The notes beneath the pieces are model-generated. The model did not search any database. It was not told the origin of the DNA and saw only the letters and a program-made list of their open reading frames with translations. From NCBI GenBank assembly GCA_002304345.1, contig NEUU01000013.1:51207-115206 (forward strand): a stretch of DNA of 64,000 nucleotides. The letters are read 5' to 3'. Both the position numbers and the translations under genes were made by a program. Positions 1-7,352 of this stretch are shown piece after piece (position 1 is the stretch's first letter; every line of letters starts with the position of its first letter). The DNA comes from Verrucomicrobia bacterium Tous-C9LFEB (GTDB lineage Bacteria; Verrucomicrobiota; Verrucomicrobiia; Methylacidiphilales; UBA1321).

Positions 1-669
1 CCGCAAGCCATTGGCCGACTGCCCCAGCGCGACCTGTCCAACCATCTCGCCGTCGTGATCGACGTCTTTCGCGCCACCTCGACCATCGCGACCGGATTGG
101 CCCATGGCGCGGAGGCTTTCTTTCCCATCGCGACGGTGGAAGAGGGACTCGAACTCAAGGCCAAGAACCCGGACGTCCTGCTGGCGGGGGAGCGGGGCGG
201 CGAAGCGCCCATCGGTTTCGATCTCGGCAACAGCCCGCGCGATTTCACGCCGGAGCGGATCAAGGGAAAGCGCGTTTTCCATACCACGACCAACGGCACA
301 CAGGCGCTTGTGGCCGTGCGGGAGGCGAATACGGTCGTGACGGCTTGCTGGCTGAATCTGGCTGCAGTGGTGAAGTTCCTGCGCGAAGCGAAGCGTCCGA
401 CCCTGCTCTTGTGCGCGGGAACGGGTCGCGCGTTTGCGATGGAGGATGCCACCCTCGCCTCGGCAATTCTGGACGCGCTCGATATTGATCATCCGGCGCG
501 GTCGATTTACCGCTCCGTCGCGGGGCGGTTTCCCGAGTCGCTCTATGAGACGCGCAATGGGCGGAATCTGATCCGGGCCAAGCGCACCGGCGACATCGAG
601 TTTTGCATCCAGCAGGATCAGTTCGATCTCGTGCCGAAACTCGGCAAGGATGGGTGGATTCGGGTTTAA
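1..669 (+). CDS. comB: 2-phosphosulfolactate phosphatase (ComB family), 5' end outside window
   Basis: The reading frame is open from the first base, so the gene starts upstream of the window and only the C-terminal 222 residues are present. An internal GTG at base 55 is unlikely to be the start because the conserved stretch VVIDVFRATSTI spans it. The family hydrolyses 2-phosphosulfolactate to sulfolactate in the cytoplasm (coenzyme M and sulfolactate metabolism, Mg-dependent). Family-typical segments visible are the FRATSTI motif, LAGERGG, DLGNSPR and TTNGT; the GxxAMEDAT segment follows in the C-terminal half. In bacteria without coenzyme M the substrate is often unclear, so function beyond the family is inferred. 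A methyltransferase gene follows on the same strand after a 23-bp gap. Confidence 0.85.
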   Translation, partial: PQAIGRLPQRDLSNHLAVVIDVFRATSTIATGLAHGAEAFFPIATVEEGLELKAKNPDVLLAGERGGEAPIGFDLGNSPRDFTPERIKGKRVFHTTTNGTQALVAVREANTVVTACWLNLAAVVKFLREAKRPTLLLCAGTGRAFAMEDATLASAILDALDIDHPARSIYRSVAGRFPESLYETRNGRNLIRAKRTGDIEFCIQQDQFDLVPKLGKDGWIRV

Positions 670-692
670 CACCTTCACTCCCCTCTATTTCT

Positions 693-1451
693 ATGCTTAG
701 AAAACTCAAACAGTCGCGATACTGGGCGCCTATCAGTTGGGTCTACCGTAACAGCGGACTCAAGGCCCGCGTTTATTCCCGTTCTCTGACTCCCCCCGTT
801 CCAAGTCATCCTTTGGGAGAACTCCTGCAGCAATTAAACTCGGACGCGCCCCTTCGCTCGCCTTCCGCCACGAGCTTTACTCTCCCTGAGGGCGTAAGCA
901 GCGGCCCCATGCCCCAACGGGATCAGGACATGCTCATTGACCTGCTCACACGACTCAATCCGGAAACGATTTTCGAATTTGGCACCAATTGGGGCGTGAC
1001 CACCTCTTACTTCGTGGAAAACACGAACGCCAAAATCTGGACTCTCGATATCTGCCGCGAAATGTTCGGCCACGATTTGACCGGTGAACTCACCATGGTG
1101 CTCTCCAACAAGGAAACCGGCCTCGCTTATCGCCAGTTGAAAGCGAGTGAAGGCCGAGTGACTCAGGTTTTCCGGGATTCCCTGAAGCTCGACTGGACGG
1201 AAACTGAATATCCGGCGACGTTCGACCTGATTCTCGTCGACGCGTGCCATGCCTATGACTTCGTGAAGTCAGACACGGAAAAAGCACTTTCCAAACTACG
1301 ACCGGGCGGCCTGTTGCTCTGGCATGATTTCTATCCAACCGTGGACATGTGGCCGGACGTCTTCACCTATGTCAGCGAATTCGCCAAGACACATTCCGGC
1401 GTCCTCAATATCAAGGGAACCGCCCTCGCCGCATGGGTCAAACCCCACTGA
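693..1451 (+). CDS. class I SAM-dependent methyltransferase
   Basis: A 252-residue protein with a Rossmann methyltransferase fold of the Methyltransf_24 kind. The SAM-binding motif I appears as FEFGTNWGVTT, followed by an acidic residue region (TLDI) and a later DLILVDACHAYDF strand and LRPGGLLLWHDF, all typical of this superfamily. The ATG at 693 is chosen because it lies just after the upstream stop; a longer frame beginning at 603 would overlap comB. The first 90 residues are basic and lack a recognised domain. Such proteins often methylate sugars or small molecules; the substrate cannot be deduced. The gene ends at the base next to the stop codon of the convergent coxB gene, with no spacer. 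Confidence 0.8.
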   Translation: MLRKLKQSRYWAPISWVYRNSGLKARVYSRSLTPPVPSHPLGELLQQLNSDAPLRSPSATSFTLPEGVSSGPMPQRDQDMLIDLLTRLNPETIFEFGTNWGVTTSYFVENTNAKIWTLDICREMFGHDLTGELTMVLSNKETGLAYRQLKASEGRVTQVFRDSLKLDWTETEYPATFDLILVDACHAYDFVKSDTEKALSKLRPGGLLLWHDFYPTVDMWPDVFTYVSEFAKTHSGVLNIKGTALAAWVKPH

Positions 1452-2237
1452 TCAGCGCACCGCCGCGACAGCTGCCTTGGGCTTTTCAATCGACGCGGCT
1501 CCGGCCTTGAGCTTGGCGCGTTCGTCGAGCCACGCCTTGTAGTCTTCCGCCGAGTCGACAACGAGCATGCCGCGCATGAGGCCGTGGCCGCTGCCGCAGA
1601 GCTGACCGCAGACAATCTCGTATTCGCCGGGGGTCATCGGCTTGAACCAGACGGGCACCATGGTGCCGGGAATGGCATCCTGCGCGACGCGCATGCTGGG
1701 CAGAGCGTAGTTATGGATCACGTCCTTGGAGGTGAGATCGATGACGATGGTCTGACCGACCGGGGTATGCATTTCGTTGGAGGCAACGAGGTCGTCCTTG
1801 CCAGCGGGATCGTTGGGGTCGAGGCCAATGGGATTATTCGAGCTGATGAGCTTGGGATCGCGACGACCAAAAACGCCGTCGGGGCCGGGGTAATGAAAGT
1901 TCCATCCGAATTGCTGCGCGATGCCGCGAACGTGGACGGAGGCGTCTTTCGGGGAATACACGCGACCGCTCCAGAGCGGAATGGCGAAGCCGAGGAGGAG
2001 CATGCCTTCGATGAGGATGACGGAAAATTCCAAGTGAGTAGAGACGTGATTGCGCACGCCGAAATACTCCGCCTTGGGTTGGCGGGAGCGGTGAAAACGC
2101 CAGAGGGTGTAGACGAAGAAACAGCCCCAGCCGACAAAGAGGATGAGCATGAACCAGTGGCAGAATTCGAGGAGTCCGTCAATTTCGACACCGTTGAAGG
2201 AGGCGTTTTTCTGGATGCCGAGGAAGTCAATAAGCAT
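1452..2237 (-). CDS. coxB: cytochrome c oxidase subunit II
   Basis: Subunit II of an aa3-type heme-copper oxidase; it takes electrons from cytochrome c through the binuclear CuA centre in the periplasm. The 261-residue protein has two N-terminal transmembrane helices (about residues 24-45 and 68-90) and a cupredoxin domain. CuA ligands are visible as the His of DVIHNY and the cysteines, His and Met of CGQLCGSGHGLM. The usual glutamate of the C-S-E-L-C-G motif is Gln here, as in ba3-type enzymes. There is no fused cytochrome c domain, so this is not a caa3 subunit. It is the last gene of the minus-strand respiratory block, 21 bp after a small CxxC membrane protein. Its stop abuts the convergent methyltransferase gene. 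Confidence 0.95.
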   Translation of the reverse strand: MLIDFLGIQKNASFNGVEIDGLLEFCHWFMLILFVGWGCFFVYTLWRFHRSRQPKAEYFGVRNHVSTHLEFSVILIEGMLLLGFAIPLWSGRVYSPKDASVHVRGIAQQFGWNFHYPGPDGVFGRRDPKLISSNNPIGLDPNDPAGKDDLVASNEMHTPVGQTIVIDLTSKDVIHNYALPSMRVAQDAIPGTMVPVWFKPMTPGEYEIVCGQLCGSGHGLMRGMLVVDSAEDYKAWLDERAKLKAGAASIEKPKAAVAAVR

Positions 2238-2258
2238 AAGGCGGGAGGGGTGGAGTTT

Positions 2259-2504
2259 TTAAAGGGGGTGATCCGTGGAGTCGGGCAGCGAGCCGCTCGC
2301 GCGGCGGCGCAGATAGAAGAAAAAGGCGATCAGGAGACCGAGCACCGCGAATAAAATCAGGAGCATAAAACCAATCGCCATGGCCATGGCGTCGTTGACA
2401 TTGCTGCCGGGCGCGCCAAAGCAGACGGCACAGGCTTGCGCGGAAGGCGTGGTGATCCACGCGATTCCAGCAGTCCATCCCAAGAGGCGCAGCGCAGGTT
2501 TCAT
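2259..2504 (-). CDS. small exported membrane protein with CxxC motif
   Basis: An 81-residue protein I do not recognise. It has an N-terminal signal-like segment (to about residue 24), then a C-A-V-C motif at residues 25-28 (CAVCFGAPGS), and one hydrophobic helix near residues 42-65 followed by basic residues. The predicted topology would put the CxxC in the periplasm. It lies between oxidase genes with spacers of 3 and 21 bp, so it is almost certainly co-transcribed with them. A role in copper delivery or as an accessory subunit is conceivable from the motif and location, but this is inference. The residue before Cys25 is preceded by Gln, so a lipobox is not convincing. Confidence 0.7.
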   Translation of the reverse strand: MKPALRLLGWTAGIAWITTPSAQACAVCFGAPGSNVNDAMAMAIGFMLLILFAVLGLLIAFFFYLRRRASGSLPDSTDHPL

Positions 2505-2507
2505 GAT

Positions 2508-2714
2508 TTATTCGAGAGGGAGACGCTTGAGTTTTTTCCAGACCCAGACGCCGTAAAAAACCGCGCCGATGGCCACCAGAATGCCACCGATGCCCGCGGC
2601 GTGATAGCTCGTGGTCTGCGGGGAATCGGGCGAGAGAAAGCACCACGCGGCGAAGCCGAGGGCGAGCAGTGTCGCAGCGGTAACAAAAATCATGTGAACG
2701 TACTTGATGGACAT
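2508..2714 (-). CDS. small two-helix membrane protein of the oxidase operon
   Basis: A 68-residue protein with two hydrophobic helices (about residues 8-27 and 40-57) and a basic C-terminal end (KKLKR). No domain is recognised. It starts one base after the stop of subunit IV and ends 3 bp before the CxxC protein, which places it inside the translationally compact aa3 oxidase operon. Small hydrophobic accessory subunits are common in heme-copper oxidases; whether this one is structural or an assembly factor cannot be told from sequence. Confidence 0.7.
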   Translation of the reverse strand: MSIKYVHMIFVTAATLLALGFAAWCFLSPDSPQTTSYHAAGIGGILVAIGAVFYGVWVWKKLKRLPLE

Positions 2715-2715
2715 A

Positions 2716-3072
2716 TCAGTGATGCGTGCCGGGAATGGGGTTCAAGAGCGCGAGGAGCGAGATGAGCATGAGCACGGCGGAAAAGACGGCTGTCATGATG
2801 AGGAAGTATTTGATCGTGCCACCCTGCCCCTTGAGGTGCATGAGATAGCGCAGGTTGAGAAACGCCTGCGCGGAGGCAACCAGCAGCGTGAGCACGATCT
2901 GCCACCCGAGCCCGACCTGAAAATACCAGAACGCGAAGGAGACAAGCGAGAGCACCAACAGCGATCCGAAGATCGCGAGATAGTTGCGCACGTGATCGTT
3001 GAACTCCTGTTGGGTGAAGGAGGGCGCGTGCGAATCGACGGATTCCGGGTTGGGCGTGGAGTGGTCGCTCAT
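2716..3072 (-). CDS. cytochrome c oxidase subunit IV (prokaryotic type)
   Basis: A 118-residue protein resembling the prokaryotic COX4 family, a small three-helix subunit of aa3-type oxidases. Hydrophobic segments lie near residues 32-50, 55-75 and 88-110, with the family-like stretch AFLNLRYLMHLKG between helices. The hydrophilic N-terminus is rich in Ser, His and acidic residues. I take the ATG at 3072 (MSDHSTP) because it sits 4 bp after the stop of the subunit I-III gene; the frame is open further upstream but would overlap that gene deeply. It probably stabilises the oxidase complex rather than catalysing. Confidence 0.85.
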   Translation of the reverse strand: MSDHSTPNPESVDSHAPSFTQQEFNDHVRNYLAIFGSLLVLSLVSFAFWYFQVGLGWQIVLTLLVASAQAFLNLRYLMHLKGQGGTIKYFLIMTAVFSAVLMLISLLALLNPIPGTHH

Positions 3073-3076
3073 AGAT

Positions 3077-5848
3077 TTACAGGAGGTAAAGGACGGGGAA
3101 GAGGAAGATCCAGACGAGGTCGACGAAGTGCCAGAAGAGGCCGCACACTTCAAGACGGTTCGCCTGATGCTCCGGGTTCTGCCGGTAGATGCGGCTGCCG
3201 AAGAAGTAGAAGTAGGCGAGGACCACGATGCCACCGATCAGGTGCAACACGTGGAGTCCGGTGAGCGTGAAGTAGATCGCGAAGAAGCTGCTGTACTTCG
3301 GATAGAATGCACCCCAACGCTCGACGTCGGCGAGCGCGATGTCGACTTCCTTCGCTTCGGTGGGAACGCCCCGCTTCAGGTCGGGCAGCAGGACGATTTC
3401 CTCCGCAGTCGATTTCTCGAGATGGCCGGTCACTTCGTACAGTTTGGTCTCGGGATGATAGGTGACGCGCGCGCCTTCGGCTTCGAGCGCGGTCTTGTAC
3501 TTGGAGTAGGACTCCTGCTTGATGAAAGCGCCGTAGTGATGGAACTTGTCGTTGTATTCGTTCGCCTTCACGCCGAGGAAGAGAATGCCCAGCAGGATGG
3601 TGGCGAGCAGCCAGCGTTGCGAGGTCTGGAAGTTACGCATTTTCAAGCTGGCCCACGACATCAACATGGTGATGCTGGAGCTGATGAGGACGACGGTGTT
3701 GAACAAGCCCATCCAGGTATTCAGATAGCCCCGCGGCCAGACGTCCGCACCGAGGCGGAGGAACACATAGGCGGAGAAGACGCCCGCGAAGAGCATCACT
3801 TCCGAAGCAAGGAACAGCCAGATGCCGAGCTTGGCGTTGTAGAGTCCCGTGTCGGGCCGTGCGTGCACGGTGTAGGGAATCTCCATGTCGTGCGGGGGCG
3901 GGCCAGCATCGGTCTTGCCGTCGTTGATGTCCTGCATCGCGAAATCGCGGGTCATGCCGGGAACGCTGTACTCGTAGGGTCCCTTGTCGACGACCGGTTC
4001 GTGGAGGAAGTTGCCGTGGCCGGGAGGTGTGGGCGTGGACCACTCGAGCGTGGTCGATTCCCACGGGTTGTCGGTCGCTTTCGGACCCCACTTCAAGCTG
4101 CCAAAGAAATTGATGATGAAGGGAATTTGCGCGAGGAAGAGGAGGAACGCGGCAACGCCGATGAATTCATTCCAGTGGACGATGTTCTTGGCGAGTTCCC
4201 AGCTCTGACCGCCGTCGTACCAGCGGCGGTGCATGCCGCCCATGCCTTGCAGGAACATGGGCATGAAGATGCAATTCATCAGGATGAAGGTCGGCCAGAA
4301 ATGCAATTTCCCGAGGAAGGGACTCATCATCCTCCCCGTGGCTTTGGGATACCAAAAGTAGATGCCCGCAAAGATGGCGAAGATGGTGCCGGGCGCGACA
4401 ACGTAGTGGAAGTGACCGATCACGTAGTAGGTGTCATGCAGGTAAAGATCGGTCGCGCTGAAGGCGAGCGGAATACCGGTCAAACCGCCAATGCCGAACA
4501 TCGGCAGGAACGCGGTGGCGAACAGCATCGGCACGGTGAATCGAATCGAGCCGCCCCAAAGAGAGATCACGAGCGCGGTGAGGATGATCACCGATGGCAC
4601 GGAGATGATAATCGTCGTGGCCTGGAAGAAGGAACTAACGACCGTGCCCATGCCGGTGAGGTACATGTGGTGCGCCCAGACGAGGAAGGAAACAAAGCCG
4701 AGGAAGAAGGTGGCGAAGACGAGCGACTTGTACCCCCAGATGGGCTTGCGGGTGTTGTTGGCGATGACTTCGCAGACGATGCCGAGACCGGGGAGAATCA
4801 GGACGTACACTTCGGGATGGGCGAGGAACCAGAACAGATGCTGCCAGAGGAGCGGAGTGCCGCCGCCGCTGACGTGAACAATATTGCCACCAACCACGAG
4901 GCCGCTCGGCATGAAGAAGCTCGTGCCCGCCACGCGGTCCATGAGCTGCATGATGGCGGCGGATTCGAGCGGAGGAAACGCGAGGAGGAGGAGAAACGCG
5001 GTGACGAATTGCGACCAGACGAAGAAGGGCAACCGCATCCATTTGAGGCCGCGCGCGCGGAGCTGCGTGATGGTGCAGATGATGTTCACCGAGCCGAGCA
5101 GCGACGAGGTGATGAGGAACACCATGCCGAGAATCCAAACGCTCTGACCGGAGAGAATCGAGGGCCAGTTGGGCAACTGATCATTCACCACCGAGAGCGG
5201 CGGATAGGAGGTCCAGCCCGATTTCGCCGCGCCTCCCGGCACGAAAAAACTGCTGAGCATGATGACGCCGCCGACAAAGTAGGTCCAGTAGCTCATCATG
5301 TTGAGCTTCGGGAAACACATGTCCGGCGCGCCGACTTGCAGCGGCATGACGTAATTGCCAAAGGCCCCGGTCAACAACGGCACGATGGCCAAAAAGACCA
5401 TGATCGTGCCGTGCATCGCGCCGAGGGAATTGTAGAAATCGGGAGCCATGACGCCACCGGGCATGCTCGCCTTGCCGAAGAGTTTGCCAAGCAATGTGGG
5501 CTCGGGCTTGGCGGGATCGTAGGGAGTCGCCGCCGGGAACGGCTGCGGTTTGAACTCGCGGCCCGTGAACACACTGGTGACGGAGCCGACACCGTTGCTG
5601 ACGCTGATGGAGATGTTGCCCTTGAAGCGCTCCCAGTTCAGCGACTGGCCGGGATAGGCGAGCTGCCAGCGCATGAGGAGCATGAAGCTGAAGCCGATGA
5701 GCAGGAACACGAGCGCCGTGACGAGGTACTGCATGCCGACGACTTTGTGGTCGATGGAAAAGACATGCTGGCGCAACCAACTTTGAGGGTGATGACCGTG
5801 CGTGTCCGGGCCGTGGGAGTCGTGAGCGAGAGCGGTGGAGGCGTCCAT
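3077..5848 (-). CDS. cytochrome c oxidase fused subunits I and III
   Basis: A 923-residue fusion of the catalytic subunit I (about residues 25-600) and subunit III (about 660-923) of an A-family proton-pumping oxidase. Heme and CuB ligands are visible: His146, the His-Pro-Glu-Val-Tyr block with His344, Glu346 and Tyr348, His393-His394, and His479/His481 of GHFHYV. D-channel residues Asn165 and Asp176 are present. The K-channel lysine of the usual P-T-G-I-K motif is replaced: residues 418-422 read PSVII, with Ile422 at the lysine position. Two unusual insertions are seen, a periplasmic loop at about residues 64-140 and a hydrophilic stretch at about 775-845 inside the subunit III part. Related I-III fusions are known in other bacteria. 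It opens the second part of the respiratory block. Confidence 0.95.
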   Translation of the reverse strand: MDASTALAHDSHGPDTHGHHPQSWLRQHVFSIDHKVVGMQYLVTALVFLLIGFSFMLLMRWQLAYPGQSLNWERFKGNISISVSNGVGSVTSVFTGREFKPQPFPAATPYDPAKPEPTLLGKLFGKASMPGGVMAPDFYNSLGAMHGTIMVFLAIVPLLTGAFGNYVMPLQVGAPDMCFPKLNMMSYWTYFVGGVIMLSSFFVPGGAAKSGWTSYPPLSVVNDQLPNWPSILSGQSVWILGMVFLITSSLLGSVNIICTITQLRARGLKWMRLPFFVWSQFVTAFLLLLAFPPLESAAIMQLMDRVAGTSFFMPSGLVVGGNIVHVSGGGTPLLWQHLFWFLAHPEVYVLILPGLGIVCEVIANNTRKPIWGYKSLVFATFFLGFVSFLVWAHHMYLTGMGTVVSSFFQATTIIISVPSVIILTALVISLWGGSIRFTVPMLFATAFLPMFGIGGLTGIPLAFSATDLYLHDTYYVIGHFHYVVAPGTIFAIFAGIYFWYPKATGRMMSPFLGKLHFWPTFILMNCIFMPMFLQGMGGMHRRWYDGGQSWELAKNIVHWNEFIGVAAFLLFLAQIPFIINFFGSLKWGPKATDNPWESTTLEWSTPTPPGHGNFLHEPVVDKGPYEYSVPGMTRDFAMQDINDGKTDAGPPPHDMEIPYTVHARPDTGLYNAKLGIWLFLASEVMLFAGVFSAYVFLRLGADVWPRGYLNTWMGLFNTVVLISSSITMLMSWASLKMRNFQTSQRWLLATILLGILFLGVKANEYNDKFHHYGAFIKQESYSKYKTALEAEGARVTYHPETKLYEVTGHLEKSTAEEIVLLPDLKRGVPTEAKEVDIALADVERWGAFYPKYSSFFAIYFTLTGLHVLHLIGGIVVLAYFYFFGSRIYRQNPEHQANRLEVCGLFWHFVDLVWIFLFPVLYLL

Positions 5849-5870
5849 GGGGCGTGATTAGCTAATTTGT

Positions 5871-5898
5871 ATTCTACGCATTTTCTCTAATATTACAA
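5871..5898 (-). promoter_or_regulatory. possible promoter of the aa3 oxidase genes
   Basis: In the 121-bp gap between ccoP and the fused coxI-III gene, the minus strand carries TTGTAA, a 16-bp spacer and TAGAAT, a fair sigma-70-like match, starting about 50 bp upstream of the start codon. The gap is AT-rich compared with its surroundings and is by far the largest gap in the block, which supports a separate transcript for the aa3 genes. No experimental support; the match is short. Confidence 0.35.
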
Positions 5899-5969
5899 AG
5901 ACAAGAACTGTCCTGTTTTCAGTTAGTAGCGTATCTTGTGGTTGAGTTCGGAAAAAAAGAGCCGACGTC

Positions 5970-6710
5970 CTACTTGAACGCCTTCAGCTCGGCTTCGGTC
6001 CATGCGGTCGTCTTCGACGCCGTGGCCTTGCGCACTTCGGCGACGGTTTCCGCAGAGACCGGCCCCGCCTTGTTGCCCCACGCCTGACGGACATAGGTCA
6101 GGATGGCGGCAATCTTCTTGTCATTGAGCGTGGTGCCCCACGCCTGCATCTGGCTGTTGAATTGCTGGCCCGCGACCGTGATGGGTCCCTGCACGCCATG
6201 CAGCACGATGGCCGCGAGACGTTTTTCATCGCCGGTCACATATTCCGAACCGGCGAGCGGCGGGTACGCACCCGCCTGACCGAGACCGGTCGCCTGGTGA
6301 CAGGACACGCAGGTCTGCGTGAAGAAGCGCTGGCCGAGCTTGAGCGTATCGTCGCCCTTGGCCGCGCCGCCTTCGGCACCACCGGTGGCCGCGCCCGCTT
6401 CGCCCTTGCCATCGGCCTTGGAGACAAACGGGGTGGGTCCGCCGAGCGGGACGGTGTCGTAGTACATGCCGCTAAAGCCACCGCTATAAGTCATGAAATA
6501 CGCGCCGCACCAGAATACCATGAGGCCGATTCCCGCCACGAGCCAAAGCGGCACCGGCTCGCGTCCGTCGCGAGGCTCCTCTTTTTCGCGCATGATGGCC
6601 GAATGCAGCCGGCGTACGTCGATGTCCTCGGAATAATCCGGAGAACTCGGGGCGTTCTCGGGAAGATGCGAGTGGTCGGGAGGCGTGGGCTGTTGGTATT
6701 CCGTGCTCAT
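5970..6710 (-). CDS. ccoP: cbb3-type oxidase subunit III-like monoheme cytochrome c
   Basis: A 246-residue membrane-anchored cytochrome c in the position of CcoP, directly after ccoN and ccoO. It has a hydrophilic N-terminal segment, one transmembrane helix at about residues 53-75, a Gly/Ala-rich linker and one class I cytochrome c domain with heme motif CVSCH near residue 135; a Met of the segment NSQMQAWG is the likely axial ligand. Canonical CcoP has two CxxCH motifs, whereas only one exists here, so the subunit is monoheme. It would pass electrons towards CcoO. The gene begins 24 bp after ccoO, and 121 bp separate it from the aa3 genes. The symbol rests on gene order and domain layout. 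Confidence 0.8.
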   Translation of the reverse strand: MSTEYQQPTPPDHSHLPENAPSSPDYSEDIDVRRLHSAIMREKEEPRDGREPVPLWLVAGIGLMVFWCGAYFMTYSGGFSGMYYDTVPLGGPTPFVSKADGKGEAGAATGGAEGGAAKGDDTLKLGQRFFTQTCVSCHQATGLGQAGAYPPLAGSEYVTGDEKRLAAIVLHGVQGPITVAGQQFNSQMQAWGTTLNDKKIAAILTYVRQAWGNKAGPVSAETVAEVRKATASKTTAWTEAELKAFK

Positions 6711-6734
6711 GGATGGAGAGTGGTAATCGCTCGC

Positions 6735-7352
6735 TTATTTTTCAGGCGCTTCCTTCAGGGGATAACGGCGGTTGAGGGAGATGAGGTAGGCGGCCAGGGC
6801 CTTGGCGTCTTCGGACGGGACGACTTCATAGCCGAGCGGCGGGGCGTCGTCGCCCTTCAGGTCCAGCGCGTCCTCGGATTTCTGGCCGACGATCTTGCGG
6901 GTGATGTAGAGGTACTTGAACGACGGCATGATCGAATACGCATTCAGCGAACGCGGATTGTAGAGATGCAGGTGGTGCCATTTCGCGTCGGGGAAACGGA
7001 AGCCCGCGTCGGAAAGATCCGGGCCGGTGCGCATCGTGCCGAGGAACACTTTCGACTGGCGGATGTAGTCGCGCGGCACAGTGCGGCGCGAACCCCAGCC
7101 GCGGGCGAGGTCGGAGCCGGATTCCTCGGGACGAATCTGCTGGCTGTGGCAATAGACGCAACCGTTGGCGGCGTAGACCTTTTGCCCCGCGTCCGCGAGA
7201 CCGCTCGGGGTCGGCGGGAAGATGTCGCCGGTATCGGCATTGACCTCCGGCTGGAGGCGCCCGATCTGGGCGTAGGGCAGCACGACCAACCCCACCCACG
7301 CAAACGCGAAGGTAAAGAGGATGCCGATAAAAAGTGTGGGCAGTCGGTTCAT
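6735..7352 (-). CDS. ccoO: cbb3-type cytochrome c oxidase subunit II (CcoO)
   Basis: A 205-residue monoheme cytochrome c subunit of a cbb3 oxidase. It has an N-terminal membrane anchor (about residues 8-28), then the heme motif CVYCH in the family-characteristic context GCVYCHSQQIRP, followed by the conserved WGSRRTVPRDYI and the TMRTGPDLSDAG stretch. It transfers electrons from the CcoP-like subunit or a soluble donor to the heme b/b3-CuB subunit. Its start overlaps the stop of ccoN by 4 bp (ATGA), indicating translational coupling. Confidence 0.95.
   Translation of the reverse strand: MNRLPTLFIGILFTFAFAWVGLVVLPYAQIGRLQPEVNADTGDIFPPTPSGLADAGQKVYAANGCVYCHSQQIRPEESGSDLARGWGSRRTVPRDYIRQSKVFLGTMRTGPDLSDAGFRFPDAKWHHLHLYNPRSLNAYSIMPSFKYLYITRKIVGQKSEDALDLKGDDAPPLGYEVVPSEDAKALAAYLISLNRRYPLKEAPEK

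Noticed and set aside
2999..5857. Very long plus-strand open frame (over 900 codons) opposite the fused oxidase gene
   Set aside because: Its product is rich in Glu, Arg, His and Gly with no domain, and the opposite strand encodes a clear oxidase. Long antisense frames are expected in GC-rich genes.
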